From: Bacteroidota bacterium
GTDB taxonomy: Bacteria > Bacteroidota > Bacteroidia > JABEUT01
Direction: 5' to 3'
Length of the DNA stretch: 39,591 nt
NCBI GenBank assembly: GCA_013288205.1
Contig: JABDCH010000015.1
Coordinates: 1 to 39,591, forward strand
How positions within the stretch are numbered: the first letter of the stretch is position 1; every line of letters begins with the position of its first letter. The notes under the pieces were generated by a model. The model saw nothing but the letters and a program-made list of their open reading frames with translations. It did no database searches and was not told where the DNA came from. Below, piece after piece: positions 8,792-19,075 of the stretch. A program made the position numbers and the translations under genes.

Positions 8792-11338
8792 GTGGAGATA
8801 AAACAGTATTCAGTAAAAAGACCTTTCAGGGGCATAGTGGCAGGTATTCATGCTTGGGGCAAAGGCATAGTATTTACGTTATTGTTTTTACTGCTTGCCC
8901 TTTCGGGGAATGCCCAAAAAGCCCCCGGCGTTGCAAATGGCAAAATCATTGGAAGGATTGTAGATTCGACCACCGGGCAGCCTGTTCAGTTTGCATCCAT
9001 CAGTTTGGCTTTACAAACAGATAATAAGGAAATCAATGGCATGATGACCGATGATAAAGGCGCTTTTGTATTAACCAATGTCGCAGAAGGAACATATAAG
9101 CTTAGTATTTTTTCCATAGGGTATAAGTCTGGTGTTAAAAACAATATTGTAGTAAGTAAAGCTATTCCGAACGTTACTATTGGCGATGTAAAACTGGTTA
9201 ATACAACCAGTAAACTATCAGATGTTACAGTGGCTGCCGATAAAAATGTTATCGAAAACCATGTAGATAAAATGGTGTATAATGTTGATAAGGACATGAC
9301 TTCGCAAACAGGAGTAGCAGCCGACGTGCTAAAAAAAATACCGCAGGTAGATGTAGATGTGGACGGTAATGTCGAACTGCAAGGCAACGCCGATATTCGT
9401 TTTTTAATAGATGGGAAACCATCTACTGTTTTTGGAAACAATTTGGCCGATGTGTTGCAATCTATTCCAGCCAGTCAGATACAAAGCATAGAAGTAATCA
9501 CCAGTCCCGGAGCTAAATATGAAGCCGAAGGAACAGCAGGAATTATAAACATCATTCTTAAAAAGAGTAAGGTACAGGGTATAAATGGTAATGTGTCGCT
9601 TTCTGGTGGTACACGGCTCGAAAATGGTTCGTTTAATTTGAACGCCCGCAAAGGAAATTTTGGCGCTCATGCCTATGTTTCGGGGAATGCGCAACTTACA
9701 TCAACCACACAAAACACTATAACCAATACAGCCAAGGACACAGGCTCTACCACCTCACAATTATTGCAAAACGGGCCGAGCGATTTTTGGAGAAGAGGCT
9801 ACCAGTCAGGTGCCGGGATTGATTGGGACATTACCCCGAAAAACAATATTACGGCCAATGTAGGCTATAGTTATTATGGCAACAGCAATGCCGGAACTAT
9901 GAATAGCGAAACGGTGATCAGGGATGCATCGGAGAATGTGCTTTCCGATATGAGTGATATACTGGCTGCATCCAATCATTTTAACCAGCATACGTTGGAT
10001 GAGAATGTAAATTACAAACACACCTTTACCAAAAAGGATGAGGAGTTGGATATGTGGGTTGGCAACTCTACTAACACCAGCGATTTGTATTATATGCAAA
10101 CAGCACAATATCCTACGAATAATTATATCTACAGTGGTTCGTATGGAGAAAACCCGGGAACATCGCAGGAAACGCATTTCTCCATGGATTATACCGACCC
10201 GATAGGAAAGGGCGTTACCATTGCGGCAGGGGGCATGGCTGTGTTAGATAATATAACAAGCACATCGAATGTATACCTGCTCGACCCAACTGACGGGAAT
10301 TATAACTACAGCACCACTCAATCATCTTCGTTAAATTATAAAAGCAATATATACGATGGATATGTTTCAGGCAGCGGGCAGCTTTTCAAATGGCTCGATG
10401 CCCAGGCAGGCGCGCGTTATGAGTATACTGAGATAAACGCGACTTATTCTAACTCAGGGAATGTAGGCATACAACCCTATGGTTCATTTATTCCTTCTGT
10501 TTTGTTTTCACACACGTTTGCCAAAAACCAAACTCTTAAAATGAGTTATAGCCGCAGGATTCAGCGTCCCAATTACGGTAATTTGAATCCTTTCGTAAAT
10601 GCCAGCAACCCTCAAAACATTACTACCGGAAATCCGGGACTACAACCTGAAATTGGCGATAAGCTTGAATTAGGTTATAATAAATCACTTGGTAAAGGAA
10701 AAGATATTTACCTGACACTTTTTTACCGTGATAATACACACGATATACAGCCCTATACAACATATTACTCTGCTTATCGCGTAGGCGATTCAACGTACGA
10801 TAATACATACGTTACAGTACCTTCCAACATTGGGCATGAAACTAATATCGGAGCCAATATTTTTGCTTCCATACCCGTTGAGAAGAAACTTACGTTTCGT
10901 TCAAACATCTCACTTTATCAACGGTATATTAATACCGGGCTCAGCACAGGAGGAAATATAAGCGGGTTTAATTATCGCCTGAATTTAAATACTACTTACA
11001 AATTCAGTAAAACCCTAACAGCAGAGGCCTTTATTAATTACAATTCTTCAAGGATCAATGCCCAGGGAACATATCCGGCATTTTTAACTTATAATTTCGC
11101 TATCCGCAAAGATATATTTAAAGACCAGGGTAGTATTGCCCTTACAGCTACTAACCCGTTCAATTACTATATTAATCAAACAACCAACCTCACAGGCGAT
11201 AATTTCACACTCGTAAATACACGTGAATTGCCTTACCAGTCATTTGGAATCAACTTTACCTATAAGTTCGGTAAATTAGAATTTAAGAAGGAAAAAGAAA
11301 CGGAAGATCCTAACTTAAATCCTCCTCAGGAGAATTAA
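8792..11338 (+). CDS. Outer membrane beta-barrel family protein (CarboxypepD_reg-like + plug + OMP_b-brl_3, TonB-receptor-like); GTG start assumed
   Basis: ORF 848 aa; GKIIGRIVDSTTGQPVQFASISLALQTDNKEINGMMTDDKGAFVLTNVAEGTYKLSI; VLKKIPQVDVDVDGNVELQGNADIRFLIDGKPS; C-terminal barrel. Confidence 0.85.
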   Translation: MEIKQYSVKRPFRGIVAGIHAWGKGIVFTLLFLLLALSGNAQKAPGVANGKIIGRIVDSTTGQPVQFASISLALQTDNKEINGMMTDDKGAFVLTNVAEGTYKLSIFSIGYKSGVKNNIVVSKAIPNVTIGDVKLVNTTSKLSDVTVAADKNVIENHVDKMVYNVDKDMTSQTGVAADVLKKIPQVDVDVDGNVELQGNADIRFLIDGKPSTVFGNNLADVLQSIPASQIQSIEVITSPGAKYEAEGTAGIINIILKKSKVQGINGNVSLSGGTRLENGSFNLNARKGNFGAHAYVSGNAQLTSTTQNTITNTAKDTGSTTSQLLQNGPSDFWRRGYQSGAGIDWDITPKNNITANVGYSYYGNSNAGTMNSETVIRDASENVLSDMSDILAASNHFNQHTLDENVNYKHTFTKKDEELDMWVGNSTNTSDLYYMQTAQYPTNNYIYSGSYGENPGTSQETHFSMDYTDPIGKGVTIAAGGMAVLDNITSTSNVYLLDPTDGNYNYSTTQSSSLNYKSNIYDGYVSGSGQLFKWLDAQAGARYEYTEINATYSNSGNVGIQPYGSFIPSVLFSHTFAKNQTLKMSYSRRIQRPNYGNLNPFVNASNPQNITTGNPGLQPEIGDKLELGYNKSLGKGKDIYLTLFYRDNTHDIQPYTTYYSAYRVGDSTYDNTYVTVPSNIGHETNIGANIFASIPVEKKLTFRSNISLYQRYINTGLSTGGNISGFNYRLNLNTTYKFSKTLTAEAFINYNSSRINAQGTYPAFLTYNFAIRKDIFKDQGSIALTATNPFNYYINQTTNLTGDNFTLVNTRELPYQSFGINFTYKFGKLEFKKEKETEDPNLNPPQEN

Positions 11339-11481
11339 GCGTCATTTTATTCTAATCTGTCTCGTGGTTAACCTCATCAAAGTCACACACATGTGGTGAT
11401 TCGTTAGCCTGTTGTAACTTTTTAAAATAGCGCTCCGTCTCATGCAAAAAGAAAACGGTAAGTAAACACACACAACATCGC

Positions 11482-13974
11482 ATGATGATAATTACAAATA
11501 AGTACGCTATAGTGTTTTTATTATGGGCGTTGCTGGCTGCCATAACGGGAAGCGCTCAGAAAGCTTCTGCAAATGGAAAAGGTAAGATTACCGGCAGGAT
11601 AATAGATTCTGCCACCGGGCAGCCAGTCCAATTTGCTTCTATTAGTTTGGCTTTGCAAACAGAGGATAAAGAGATTAATGGCATGATGACTGATGATAAA
11701 GGAGCTTTCGTGTTGACTAATATTGCAGAAGGAACCTATAAAGTGAACGTTTTTTCCATAGGATATAAATCGGGTGTTAAAAACAACATTGTTATAAGCA
11801 AAACAAGCCCAAGTGTTAATATAGGTGACATAAAACTGTCGAGCATTAGCAGCAAACTAAAGGATGTAACTGTGGCTGCCGATAAAAATACCATTGAATA
11901 TAAGGTTGATAAAACAGTATATAATGTAGATAAAGATGTGACTTCGCAAACGGGAGTTGCTACCGACATATTGAAAAAAATACCGGAGGTGGTAGTAGAT
12001 GTAAATGGTAACGTTGAGCTCCAGGGGAATGCCGACATACGGTTTTTGATCAATGGAAAACCTTCTACTATTTTTGGTAATAACCTGGCCGATGTATTGC
12101 AGTCTATTCCGGCAAGCCAGATACAAAGCATTGAGGTTATTACCAGTCCCGGAGCAAAATATGATGCCGAAGGAGCTGCCGGAATCATCAACATTATACT
12201 TAAGAAGAGTGAGGCAGAGGGCATCAATGGAAGCCTTTCTTTATCCGGCGGCACCCGGCTTGAGAATGGGTCCTTTAACCTGAGCGCCCGCAAGGGTAAT
12301 TTTGGCGCTCATGCCTTTTTAAGCGGAAATGGCCAATTGATATCTACTACGCTTAATTTTATAAATCGTTCCGGGCAGGATACGGGTTCTACTTATTCAC
12401 ATTTGCTGCAAAATGGTCCAAGTAATTATAATAGGGCCGGTTATCAATCGGGCATGGGATTAGATTGGGACATTACACCAAAGGATATTATTAGTGGGGA
12501 TTTGGGGTACAGCTATTTTTCAAATAATAATATTGGAACCTTTACTAGTGAGAATAGCATAACAGGTGCATCGGGAAACGTGCTTTCTGATGCTACCAAT
12601 GCTATAAACCTTGTTCAAAATGGCCACGAGGCGGAAATTAATTGGGACATCTCATACAAACATACTTTCAATAAGAAAGATCAGGTGTTAGATATCCAGG
12701 TTAGTTCTCCCTCATGGAATAACTTCATACACTATATACATACCGAAAAGAACTTGTCAAATGATTCTACCTACAGCGGTTCGTATGGCGACAATCCGGG
12801 AAGTTTTAAAGAAAAAAACATATCAGTGAATTATGCCCAACCTATAACAGAAAATATCTCATTAGAAGCTGGCGCCAAAGCAGTGCTGGAACATATAACC
12901 AGTACTTCTGATGTTTATTTACTCGACCCGGCGGCAGATAATTACAATTACAGCACTACACAGTCTTCCTCATTAAATTATAAAAGCGATGTATATGCAG
13001 CATACCTTTCGGTGGGTTTAAAATTGTTTAAATGGTTGGATTTAAAAACAGGTGTCCGCTACGAATACACACAATTAAATGCCTCCTTTTCACCATCTGG
13101 AAATGTGGATATAAAACCATACGGAATGTTTGTTCCTTCAGCCACTTTTTCACATACTTTTAAGAATGAACAAACGCTGAAACTCACGTATAGCCGTAGG
13201 ATTCATCGCCCTGATTATTTTGATTTAAGTCCATTTGTCAATGCGGGCGATCCCCAGTATATTTTTACCGGGAACCCTGCTTTGCTGCCTGAAATAAGTG
13301 ACAAGATTGAATTGGGATATAATAAAGCCATTAAAAAAGGCGGTAATCTTTATCTTACACTTTTTTACCGGGTAAATACACACGACGTACAGCCCTATTC
13401 AACATATTATCCCACTTACAAAATAGGCGATTCAACATACAACAATGTGTCTGTTACAATACCTGAAAATATTGGGAGGGAAACGAATATTGGAACAAAT
13501 ATTTTTGCTTCTATACCTATAAAGAAGAAAATAGCCCTGCGTTCAAACATTTCTCTTTACTATCGCGATATCAATACCGGGCTTAGTACGGGAGGCAATA
13601 TAAGCGGGTTCAATTACAACCTTAACCTGAATGGCACTTACAAGTTTAGTAAAACACTAACGGCTGAAGTTTTTGCTAATTATAACTCAACCCGTATAAA
13701 TGCCCAGGGTACATACCCCGCTTTCTTCAGCTATACTTTTGCAATCCGTAAAGAACTATTTAATGAAAAAGGCAGCATTGCCATTACGGCTACAAACCCT
13801 TTTAACTATTACGTTAATCAAACAACTAACCTTACGGGTAATAATTTTACGGTAGTAACTACAAACCAATTCCCATATCAGTCGTTTGGCTTTAACTTTA
13901 CATACAAGTTTGGAAAATTAGATTTTAAGAACGAAGGAAGTAATTCTAATCCGAATGATTCGGAGGAGAACTAA
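11482..13974 (+). CDS. Outer membrane beta-barrel family protein, tandem paralog of 8792..11338
   Basis: ORF 830 aa; closely similar to the upstream ORF along its entire length. Confidence 0.87.
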   Translation: MMIITNKYAIVFLLWALLAAITGSAQKASANGKGKITGRIIDSATGQPVQFASISLALQTEDKEINGMMTDDKGAFVLTNIAEGTYKVNVFSIGYKSGVKNNIVISKTSPSVNIGDIKLSSISSKLKDVTVAADKNTIEYKVDKTVYNVDKDVTSQTGVATDILKKIPEVVVDVNGNVELQGNADIRFLINGKPSTIFGNNLADVLQSIPASQIQSIEVITSPGAKYDAEGAAGIINIILKKSEAEGINGSLSLSGGTRLENGSFNLSARKGNFGAHAFLSGNGQLISTTLNFINRSGQDTGSTYSHLLQNGPSNYNRAGYQSGMGLDWDITPKDIISGDLGYSYFSNNNIGTFTSENSITGASGNVLSDATNAINLVQNGHEAEINWDISYKHTFNKKDQVLDIQVSSPSWNNFIHYIHTEKNLSNDSTYSGSYGDNPGSFKEKNISVNYAQPITENISLEAGAKAVLEHITSTSDVYLLDPAADNYNYSTTQSSSLNYKSDVYAAYLSVGLKLFKWLDLKTGVRYEYTQLNASFSPSGNVDIKPYGMFVPSATFSHTFKNEQTLKLTYSRRIHRPDYFDLSPFVNAGDPQYIFTGNPALLPEISDKIELGYNKAIKKGGNLYLTLFYRVNTHDVQPYSTYYPTYKIGDSTYNNVSVTIPENIGRETNIGTNIFASIPIKKKIALRSNISLYYRDINTGLSTGGNISGFNYNLNLNGTYKFSKTLTAEVFANYNSTRINAQGTYPAFFSYTFAIRKELFNEKGSIAITATNPFNYYVNQTTNLTGNNFTVVTTNQFPYQSFGFNFTYKFGKLDFKNEGSNSNPNDSEEN

Positions 13975-13977
13975 ACG

Positions 13978-14823
13978 TTAATGACTTGCCGGTTTTTTAG
14001 TTGGTGTCTTTGTCTGCTTTTTTTGCAGCCCTTTTTGCAATGAGGCCATCATATCATGTGCAATAACAGTGAAGTACTTTTCGCCTATAACGTTGGGGTC
14101 GTTTTCGGTATAAGGGAAATAAGTAGTTAATATGCCTTTTGCCAAATAATGCTTTTGCATATCCACGATGGAATAATGCACGGTAACTTGTCTGCGGTAA
14201 TTACTTTGGGTAAGATCTTCCGTAGTAGTGTTGGAAACATTTTTAATATCTACCTCGTTGACAAAAACCACTATATCGCTTCCATATTCTTTATTCAAAT
14301 AAGGCAGTAGTTGTGGGTTGCCGATATGCACATTCATAAAGCGTTTACTGTAATCCATGGGCACTTGCAATTGTCCGTTATTTACAAAATGCTTCTTCTG
14401 CTGTTTAGGATCAAATTCCGCATGATTTTCGCCTGTTGAAGAGTCAGTTGGAACTAAATCATAATTATACCCGATAGAGCCATAAATGTAATGCAGGATG
14501 GTATCTTTAGAAACCGGTTTTTGTATGAGCGATATGGTTGAATATGTGTGTTTAAATGTAGCGTAAAGAGCAAGGTCCATCTGGGAACGGAATGCTTCCG
14601 TTATTTGATTGTAAGTAAGATGCGTTTTGCTGTTTACTGCTTTCCCTATAGCATTCATAAACATAGTAGTCTTGAACGGAACTAATAGTATTTTATGCTT
14701 TACAGGCATAGCTTTTGCGCTATCTGCCTCTTGTTGTGAAATTACAGGACTGCAAGAAAGCAATAGGCCCAAGTAAACAATAAACCGGAAATGGGAGAGG
14801 TATGATTTAAGATGGTTGCGCAT
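13978..14823 (-). CDS. Hypothetical secreted/lipoprotein-like protein
   Basis: ORF 281 aa with N-terminal signal (GLLLSCSPVISQQ). Confidence 0.6.
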   Translation of the reverse strand: MRNHLKSYLSHFRFIVYLGLLLSCSPVISQQEADSAKAMPVKHKILLVPFKTTMFMNAIGKAVNSKTHLTYNQITEAFRSQMDLALYATFKHTYSTISLIQKPVSKDTILHYIYGSIGYNYDLVPTDSSTGENHAEFDPKQQKKHFVNNGQLQVPMDYSKRFMNVHIGNPQLLPYLNKEYGSDIVVFVNEVDIKNVSNTTTEDLTQSNYRRQVTVHYSIVDMQKHYLAKGILTTYFPYTENDPNVIGEKYFTVIAHDMMASLQKGLQKKQTKTPTKKPASH

Positions 14824-14850
14824 CGTATTTCTTAAATCGAGAAGAATATT

Positions 14851-16164
14851 TTATTTATGGAAAAGCCTCCCAATATCAAGCCCGTTGGCATACACAATAA
14901 CAGTGAGGAGTAATATCATTCCGGCCCATTGGGCGTATTCCATCACCTTTTCATTGGGTTTGCGGCCCGTAATCATCTCATAGAGCAGGAACATTACATG
15001 CCCCCCGTCGAGTGCAGGAATAGGCAGAATATTGAAGAAGGCCAACATAATGGAAATAAAGGCAGTCAGCAGCCAGAAATGACCCCAGTCCCAGACGGTT
15101 CCGTAGGCTTTGGCAAAAGATATAAAGCTACCCATTTGTTTGTGGGCATCTTTCACAGTAACCATCAATCGCAGTTGCTTGGCAATGCTTTTTACTTTTA
15201 CCACAGCCATATTAAACCCGGCCGGAAAGCTTTGAAAGAATGAGTAGGATTTTCGTACCAGTTTAAAAGTATCGGCATTAGCAAAAAAACCAACCGTCCC
15301 TTGGTCGCTTATATGCACTACCGGATAATTTATATGTCCGTTCGATTTTACGGTGAGGAAGGTATATTTCCCCGATAATTTTTGAACGGCAGCAGCAAAA
15401 TTCTGGTAATAAGGTGTTTTCATAGTATCAACCCCAAGGATAGAATCTCCTTTTTTCAACCCTGCAAAATATGCTCCTGTGTTAGGCGCAACTGAATCAA
15501 CACAAAAACGTTGCAGCGGCACCAAGAAGCCTTTCATATCATTTAAAATGGCGGAAGCGCTGTCCTTCGGTATGTTTATATCAACCACTTTGCCGTTTCT
15601 TTCTACTTGTACAGATTTCGGGATGTCTAAAAGAATATCCATCGAAACAGAATCCATACTTAGGACTGTTTTATGGTCTATGCCCACAATAACATCGGTT
15701 GATTTAAACCCTAATGAAGTAGCCAGTTGATCGCAATAAATGCCATTTGTTGCGCTTTTAACAGGCATGTAAGCAGATCCATAGGCATTCAGGAAAAAAC
15801 AGTAGATAAGAACACCCAGTATTAGGTTTACGGTTATACCGGCCACCATCACTATCAATCGTTGCCAGGTAGGTTTGGCACGGAATTCCCAGGGTTCTGC
15901 AGGTTTTTTCATCTGCTCCTTATCCATAGACTCGTCTATCATCCCCGAAATCTTTACATACCCACCCAATGGAAGCCAGCCTATACCATATTCAGTATCA
16001 CCTCTTTTATATTTGAAAAGCGAAAACCAGGGGTCGAAAAAGAGGTAGAATTTCTCTACCCGTATTTTAAAAATGCGCGCAGCCGTATAGTGTCCTGCCT
16101 CGTGCAGGAGAATCAATATAGAAAGACCGAGAAGAAACTGCGAAATTTCAACAATTACACCCAT
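14851..16164 (-). CDS. rseP: RIP metalloprotease RseP (site-2 protease, M50)
   Basis: HEAGH zinc motif near N-terminus (ILILLHEAGHYTAARIF), PDZ-like centre, NILPIPALDGGHVMF near C-terminus. Confidence 0.95.
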   Translation of the reverse strand: MGVIVEISQFLLGLSILILLHEAGHYTAARIFKIRVEKFYLFFDPWFSLFKYKRGDTEYGIGWLPLGGYVKISGMIDESMDKEQMKKPAEPWEFRAKPTWQRLIVMVAGITVNLILGVLIYCFFLNAYGSAYMPVKSATNGIYCDQLATSLGFKSTDVIVGIDHKTVLSMDSVSMDILLDIPKSVQVERNGKVVDINIPKDSASAILNDMKGFLVPLQRFCVDSVAPNTGAYFAGLKKGDSILGVDTMKTPYYQNFAAAVQKLSGKYTFLTVKSNGHINYPVVHISDQGTVGFFANADTFKLVRKSYSFFQSFPAGFNMAVVKVKSIAKQLRLMVTVKDAHKQMGSFISFAKAYGTVWDWGHFWLLTAFISIMLAFFNILPIPALDGGHVMFLLYEMITGRKPNEKVMEYAQWAGMILLLTVIVYANGLDIGRLFHK

Positions 16165-16222
16165 AATAAGCTTGCAAAGAGGACAAAGTTAATTCAATTT
16201 TCATACGGACGTAAAAACAGCG

Positions 16223-16714
16223 TTAATGTTCTAGGGCTTTGTTTTCTTCCTTAATCCGTACCGATAACATAAAGAGGTTCAGAACAGTAAAAATAACAGC
16301 CGTATAATAGAGATGAAATGTGAGCGGAATAATGGCAATTTCACCAATTACAATCACATAATTAGGGTGTTTGATATACTTATAAGGTCCTTTCTTTACG
16401 AGAGGAAACGTGGGGGCACGATAAATTTTTGTATTCCAGAATTTTCCCAGCGAAGCAATAACCCAAACCTTAAGCAGGATAAGCAGAAAATAAGCAAGGA
16501 GGAAAAATAAGGAATATGAAACCGGGCGCATAGTGTAATATTCGGTAATGAGTGAAACAATGAATAAAACGTGCAGTATTACAATAAAAGGGTAGTGTGC
16601 TTTTCCATACTCCACGGCGCCATTTTGCAACAGCCATTTTTCATTTCTGCGTGAAAGAAGCAATTCTCCAATACGCAAAAAAATGATAAAGGAAATAAAC
16701 AGGATGAAAGCCAT
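16223..16714 (-). CDS. Isoprenylcysteine carboxyl methyltransferase (ICMT)-family membrane protein
   Basis: ORF 163 aa, polytopic; KKGPYKYIKHPNYVIVIGEI and IKEENKALEH, typical of ICMT/phospholipid methyltransferase family. Confidence 0.8.
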   Translation of the reverse strand: MAFILFISFIIFLRIGELLLSRRNEKWLLQNGAVEYGKAHYPFIVILHVLFIVSLITEYYTMRPVSYSLFFLLAYFLLILLKVWVIASLGKFWNTKIYRAPTFPLVKKGPYKYIKHPNYVIVIGEIAIIPLTFHLYYTAVIFTVLNLFMLSVRIKEENKALEH

Positions 16715-16715
16715 A

Positions 16716-17780
16716 TTAGTTTTTATTCATTCGGAGCAGGGCCATTTCGCTGGAGAATCCCGGTCCCATAGCCAGCATTAATCCGTACCCGTTTTTAAAT
16801 CCTGAGGAAAAAAATCTTTCTAACACATAAAGAACCGTCGGGCTTGACATATTGCCATTTTCGGCCATTATTTCACGGGTGTTTTTCAAAAAATCTCCTT
16901 CAATTGGCAGGGCTTCTTTGTAAGCTGAGAGTACCTTTTTCCCACCCGGATGAAAAATGAAATTGCTGATATCAGAAAGTTGTAATCCCTGCTTTTCCAA
17001 AAAAGAGATGATATCGTTGTATATGTTTTTTGTAATGATAGCCGGAATATCCTGCGAAAATAAAACTTTGAATCCTTCATTCAAAAATTCCCAGCCCATC
17101 ACATCAAGGCTATCGTAATACAACTTGCTTTGCGAGGCGAGAACGGAGACAGTACTTCTTATGTTGTTTTTGTGGTTATCGCCTGTTATGATGCAAGCCG
17201 CAACCCCATCGGAAAAAAGGCTTGAGCCAATGAAATTGCTTTTGCTATAATCGTTTCGTAAAAAAGTAAGCGAACATAACTCCAGCGACACAAGTAATAC
17301 TACTGCATCCCGATTAGCTTTGGCAACCAGACTGGCTTTTGAAAAGCCCGAAACCCCGCCTGCACAACCCAAGCCAAAAACAGGTGTGCGATTGATATGC
17401 TGGTTCAGCCGCATTGCATTAATGATAAGTGAATCTAAACTGGGGGTAGCCAACCCGGTGGAAGAAACAAAAATAATGTCGGATATGGCTTCCTTTTTTA
17501 ATTGAGTCGAAGCGATACATGCTTCGATAGCCTTTATGGAATATTCCAGGGAAAGGCGAATATACTCTGCATTTTGTTCCCCGAAGGTGTGAGGCTTTTT
17601 ATAATAATCGAGTGGTTTGCAGAAATTACGGGTTTGTATTTCCGTATTTTTAAAAGCGCCCAGCATTCTTTCAATGTCCGGGAAAGATGGCATAAATACT
17701 TCCTTGGCACATTGCTGTGCTTCTTCCTGGCTTATTTTATAAGGGAAGTCAATAACGGATACAGAGGCTAACGAAGGCAT
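16716..17780 (-). CDS. Type III polyketide synthase (chalcone/stilbene synthase family)
   Basis: Catalytic Cys in FGLGCAGGVSGFSKA, His in FIFHPGGKKVLSAYKEAL, Asn in ENGNMSSPTVLYVLERF. Confidence 0.93.
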   Translation of the reverse strand: MPSLASVSVIDFPYKISQEEAQQCAKEVFMPSFPDIERMLGAFKNTEIQTRNFCKPLDYYKKPHTFGEQNAEYIRLSLEYSIKAIEACIASTQLKKEAISDIIFVSSTGLATPSLDSLIINAMRLNQHINRTPVFGLGCAGGVSGFSKASLVAKANRDAVVLLVSLELCSLTFLRNDYSKSNFIGSSLFSDGVAACIITGDNHKNNIRSTVSVLASQSKLYYDSLDVMGWEFLNEGFKVLFSQDIPAIITKNIYNDIISFLEKQGLQLSDISNFIFHPGGKKVLSAYKEALPIEGDFLKNTREIMAENGNMSSPTVLYVLERFFSSGFKNGYGLMLAMGPGFSSEMALLRMNKN

Positions 17781-17812
17781 AGGCTTTAATTAGTAAGATG
17801 AATTCATAGTAA

Positions 17813-17845
17813 AAAAGTTGGTTGGAAGAGTACCAGCCAACTTTT
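17813..17845 (-). terminator. Hairpin terminator downstream of the small membrane protein gene
   Basis: AAAAGTTGGTTGG-aagagta-CCAGCCAACTTTT. Confidence 0.65.
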
Positions 17846-17879
17846 CCTTATAGCCTATATGGACTATTTCAAAAGTACT

Positions 17880-18086
17880 TTATTTCTTGCCACTCGCAAG
17901 TATAACTATTCCACCAAGTAATAAAACTCCCCCTACAATGGGTGACCATTGCACCGGGTGATTTTCTTTTTTATCAATCTGAACAGGACCTATATCTGCC
18001 ACTTTTTTGGTGGTTACATAATTAAATCCTGTGTAAAGCATCATCAGTATTCCTAATGCGACCAATATTATTCCGAGTTTTTTCAT
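17880..18086 (-). CDS. Small membrane protein, DUF3185-like
   Basis: ORF 68 aa; two TM segments; MKKLGIILVALGILMMLYTGFNYVT...WSPIVGGVLLLGGIVILASGKK. Confidence 0.6.
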   Translation of the reverse strand: MKKLGIILVALGILMMLYTGFNYVTTKKVADIGPVQIDKKENHPVQWSPIVGGVLLLGGIVILASGKK

Positions 18087-18118
18087 CTGAAAGTATTAAA
18101 AATTAATGCAGGAAACCC

Positions 18119-18274
18119 TTAAATGGGTTTGCCACCCCTTATCAGCCTCAACAGAATTGCAATGATGGCAAGTACAAGTAATATATGTATCAGGTATCCT
18201 GCACTATATGCAAAAAAACCGATCGCCCAACATATCACTAATATTACGGCTATGATATACAATAATGATCCCAT
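18119..18274 (-). CDS. lmo0937/DUF5670-like small membrane protein (51 aa; absent from the supplied ORF track)
   Basis: Manual translation: MGSLLYIIAVILVICWAIGFFAYSAGYLIHILLVLAIIAILLRLIRGGKPI*. Confidence 0.75.
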   Translation of the reverse strand: MGSLLYIIAVILVICWAIGFFAYSAGYLIHILLVLAIIAILLRLIRGGKPI

Positions 18275-18329
18275 AAGAAGTTTTATTTAAGGTTATTTTT
18301 TATAGTAGAGTGCACACAGTTATTCAATG

Positions 18330-18908
18330 TTAAACAATTCGCAGTAACCATAGAATTAGTAATATAAGAGCTATTAGCAATAGCAGGTTAATAAGGTCGC
18401 CCACTCCGGCTGCAAGGCCAAGTATCCACAAAATCAATATTACTATAATAACTATCCACAATAGGCTTAAAGCGGCTCTTTCGCCCCCGTCATACCCCGC
18501 ACTGCCTTCGTAAGCGAAAACAGGAGTATTTTGTAGGGCTGAAGTTGCACTCTTGGCAACAGCAAAAGGTTGACTAAGTGTTTGCTTTGTATTTGCCAGG
18601 GCATGCTTTATTTTTAAAGGTGCCTTTTTATTTGCCGGAAGATCCATCAACGTAGTATTGGGTTGATTGTTTGTCGCAACATATTGTTCCGGTATGCCAG
18701 GTAATTCAGGTGAAGTAAGTGAAGTTACTACAGCTTTTTTTCTTTCCGGCTTAATTGCTGCGTAATTAACGGAAGGAGCTTTTTTAGATATGTCCACATA
18801 GTATCCTTCGCGGTAATGCCTTTTAACGATAGATATATTGGAACTACAGGAAGAAAGCAACATGCTTGCAAGAATGCAAAGCGAACTGAAGGTTAGTAGT
18901 TTTTTCAT
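18330..18908 (-). CDS. Lipoprotein with C-terminal DUF5670-like hydrophobic domain
   Basis: Lipobox LLSSCSS; C-term LLWIVIIVILILWILGLAAGVGDLINLLLLIALILLILWLLRIV resembles the adjacent 51-aa ORF. Confidence 0.7.
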   Translation of the reverse strand: MKKLLTFSSLCILASMLLSSCSSNISIVKRHYREGYYVDISKKAPSVNYAAIKPERKKAVVTSLTSPELPGIPEQYVATNNQPNTTLMDLPANKKAPLKIKHALANTKQTLSQPFAVAKSATSALQNTPVFAYEGSAGYDGGERAALSLLWIVIIVILILWILGLAAGVGDLINLLLLIALILLILWLLRIV

Positions 18909-19075
18909 GGTTTTGTTTTTTAGGTTTATACGTAGTAGGTGAACACGTGTTCAAAACTAGGTTTTATAAAAAGGAAATATGGCTATATTCGATAAACTAA
19001 TGAAAAGCCCGGACTAAGCCATTCATTTGCTGGTCAAATTTAAATAGTGTTCTTAAAGATGGCTTAATCTGCAAA

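Noticed and set aside
8467-8835. 122-aa minus ORF spanning the divergent intergenic region
   Set aside because: Overlaps the start of the beta-helix gene and the intergenic promoter region; no family-like sequence.
13975-13977. Only 3 nt between convergent stops (barrel gene and 281-aa gene), considered as antisense regulation
   Set aside because: Tight convergent packing without further signal; too common to call.
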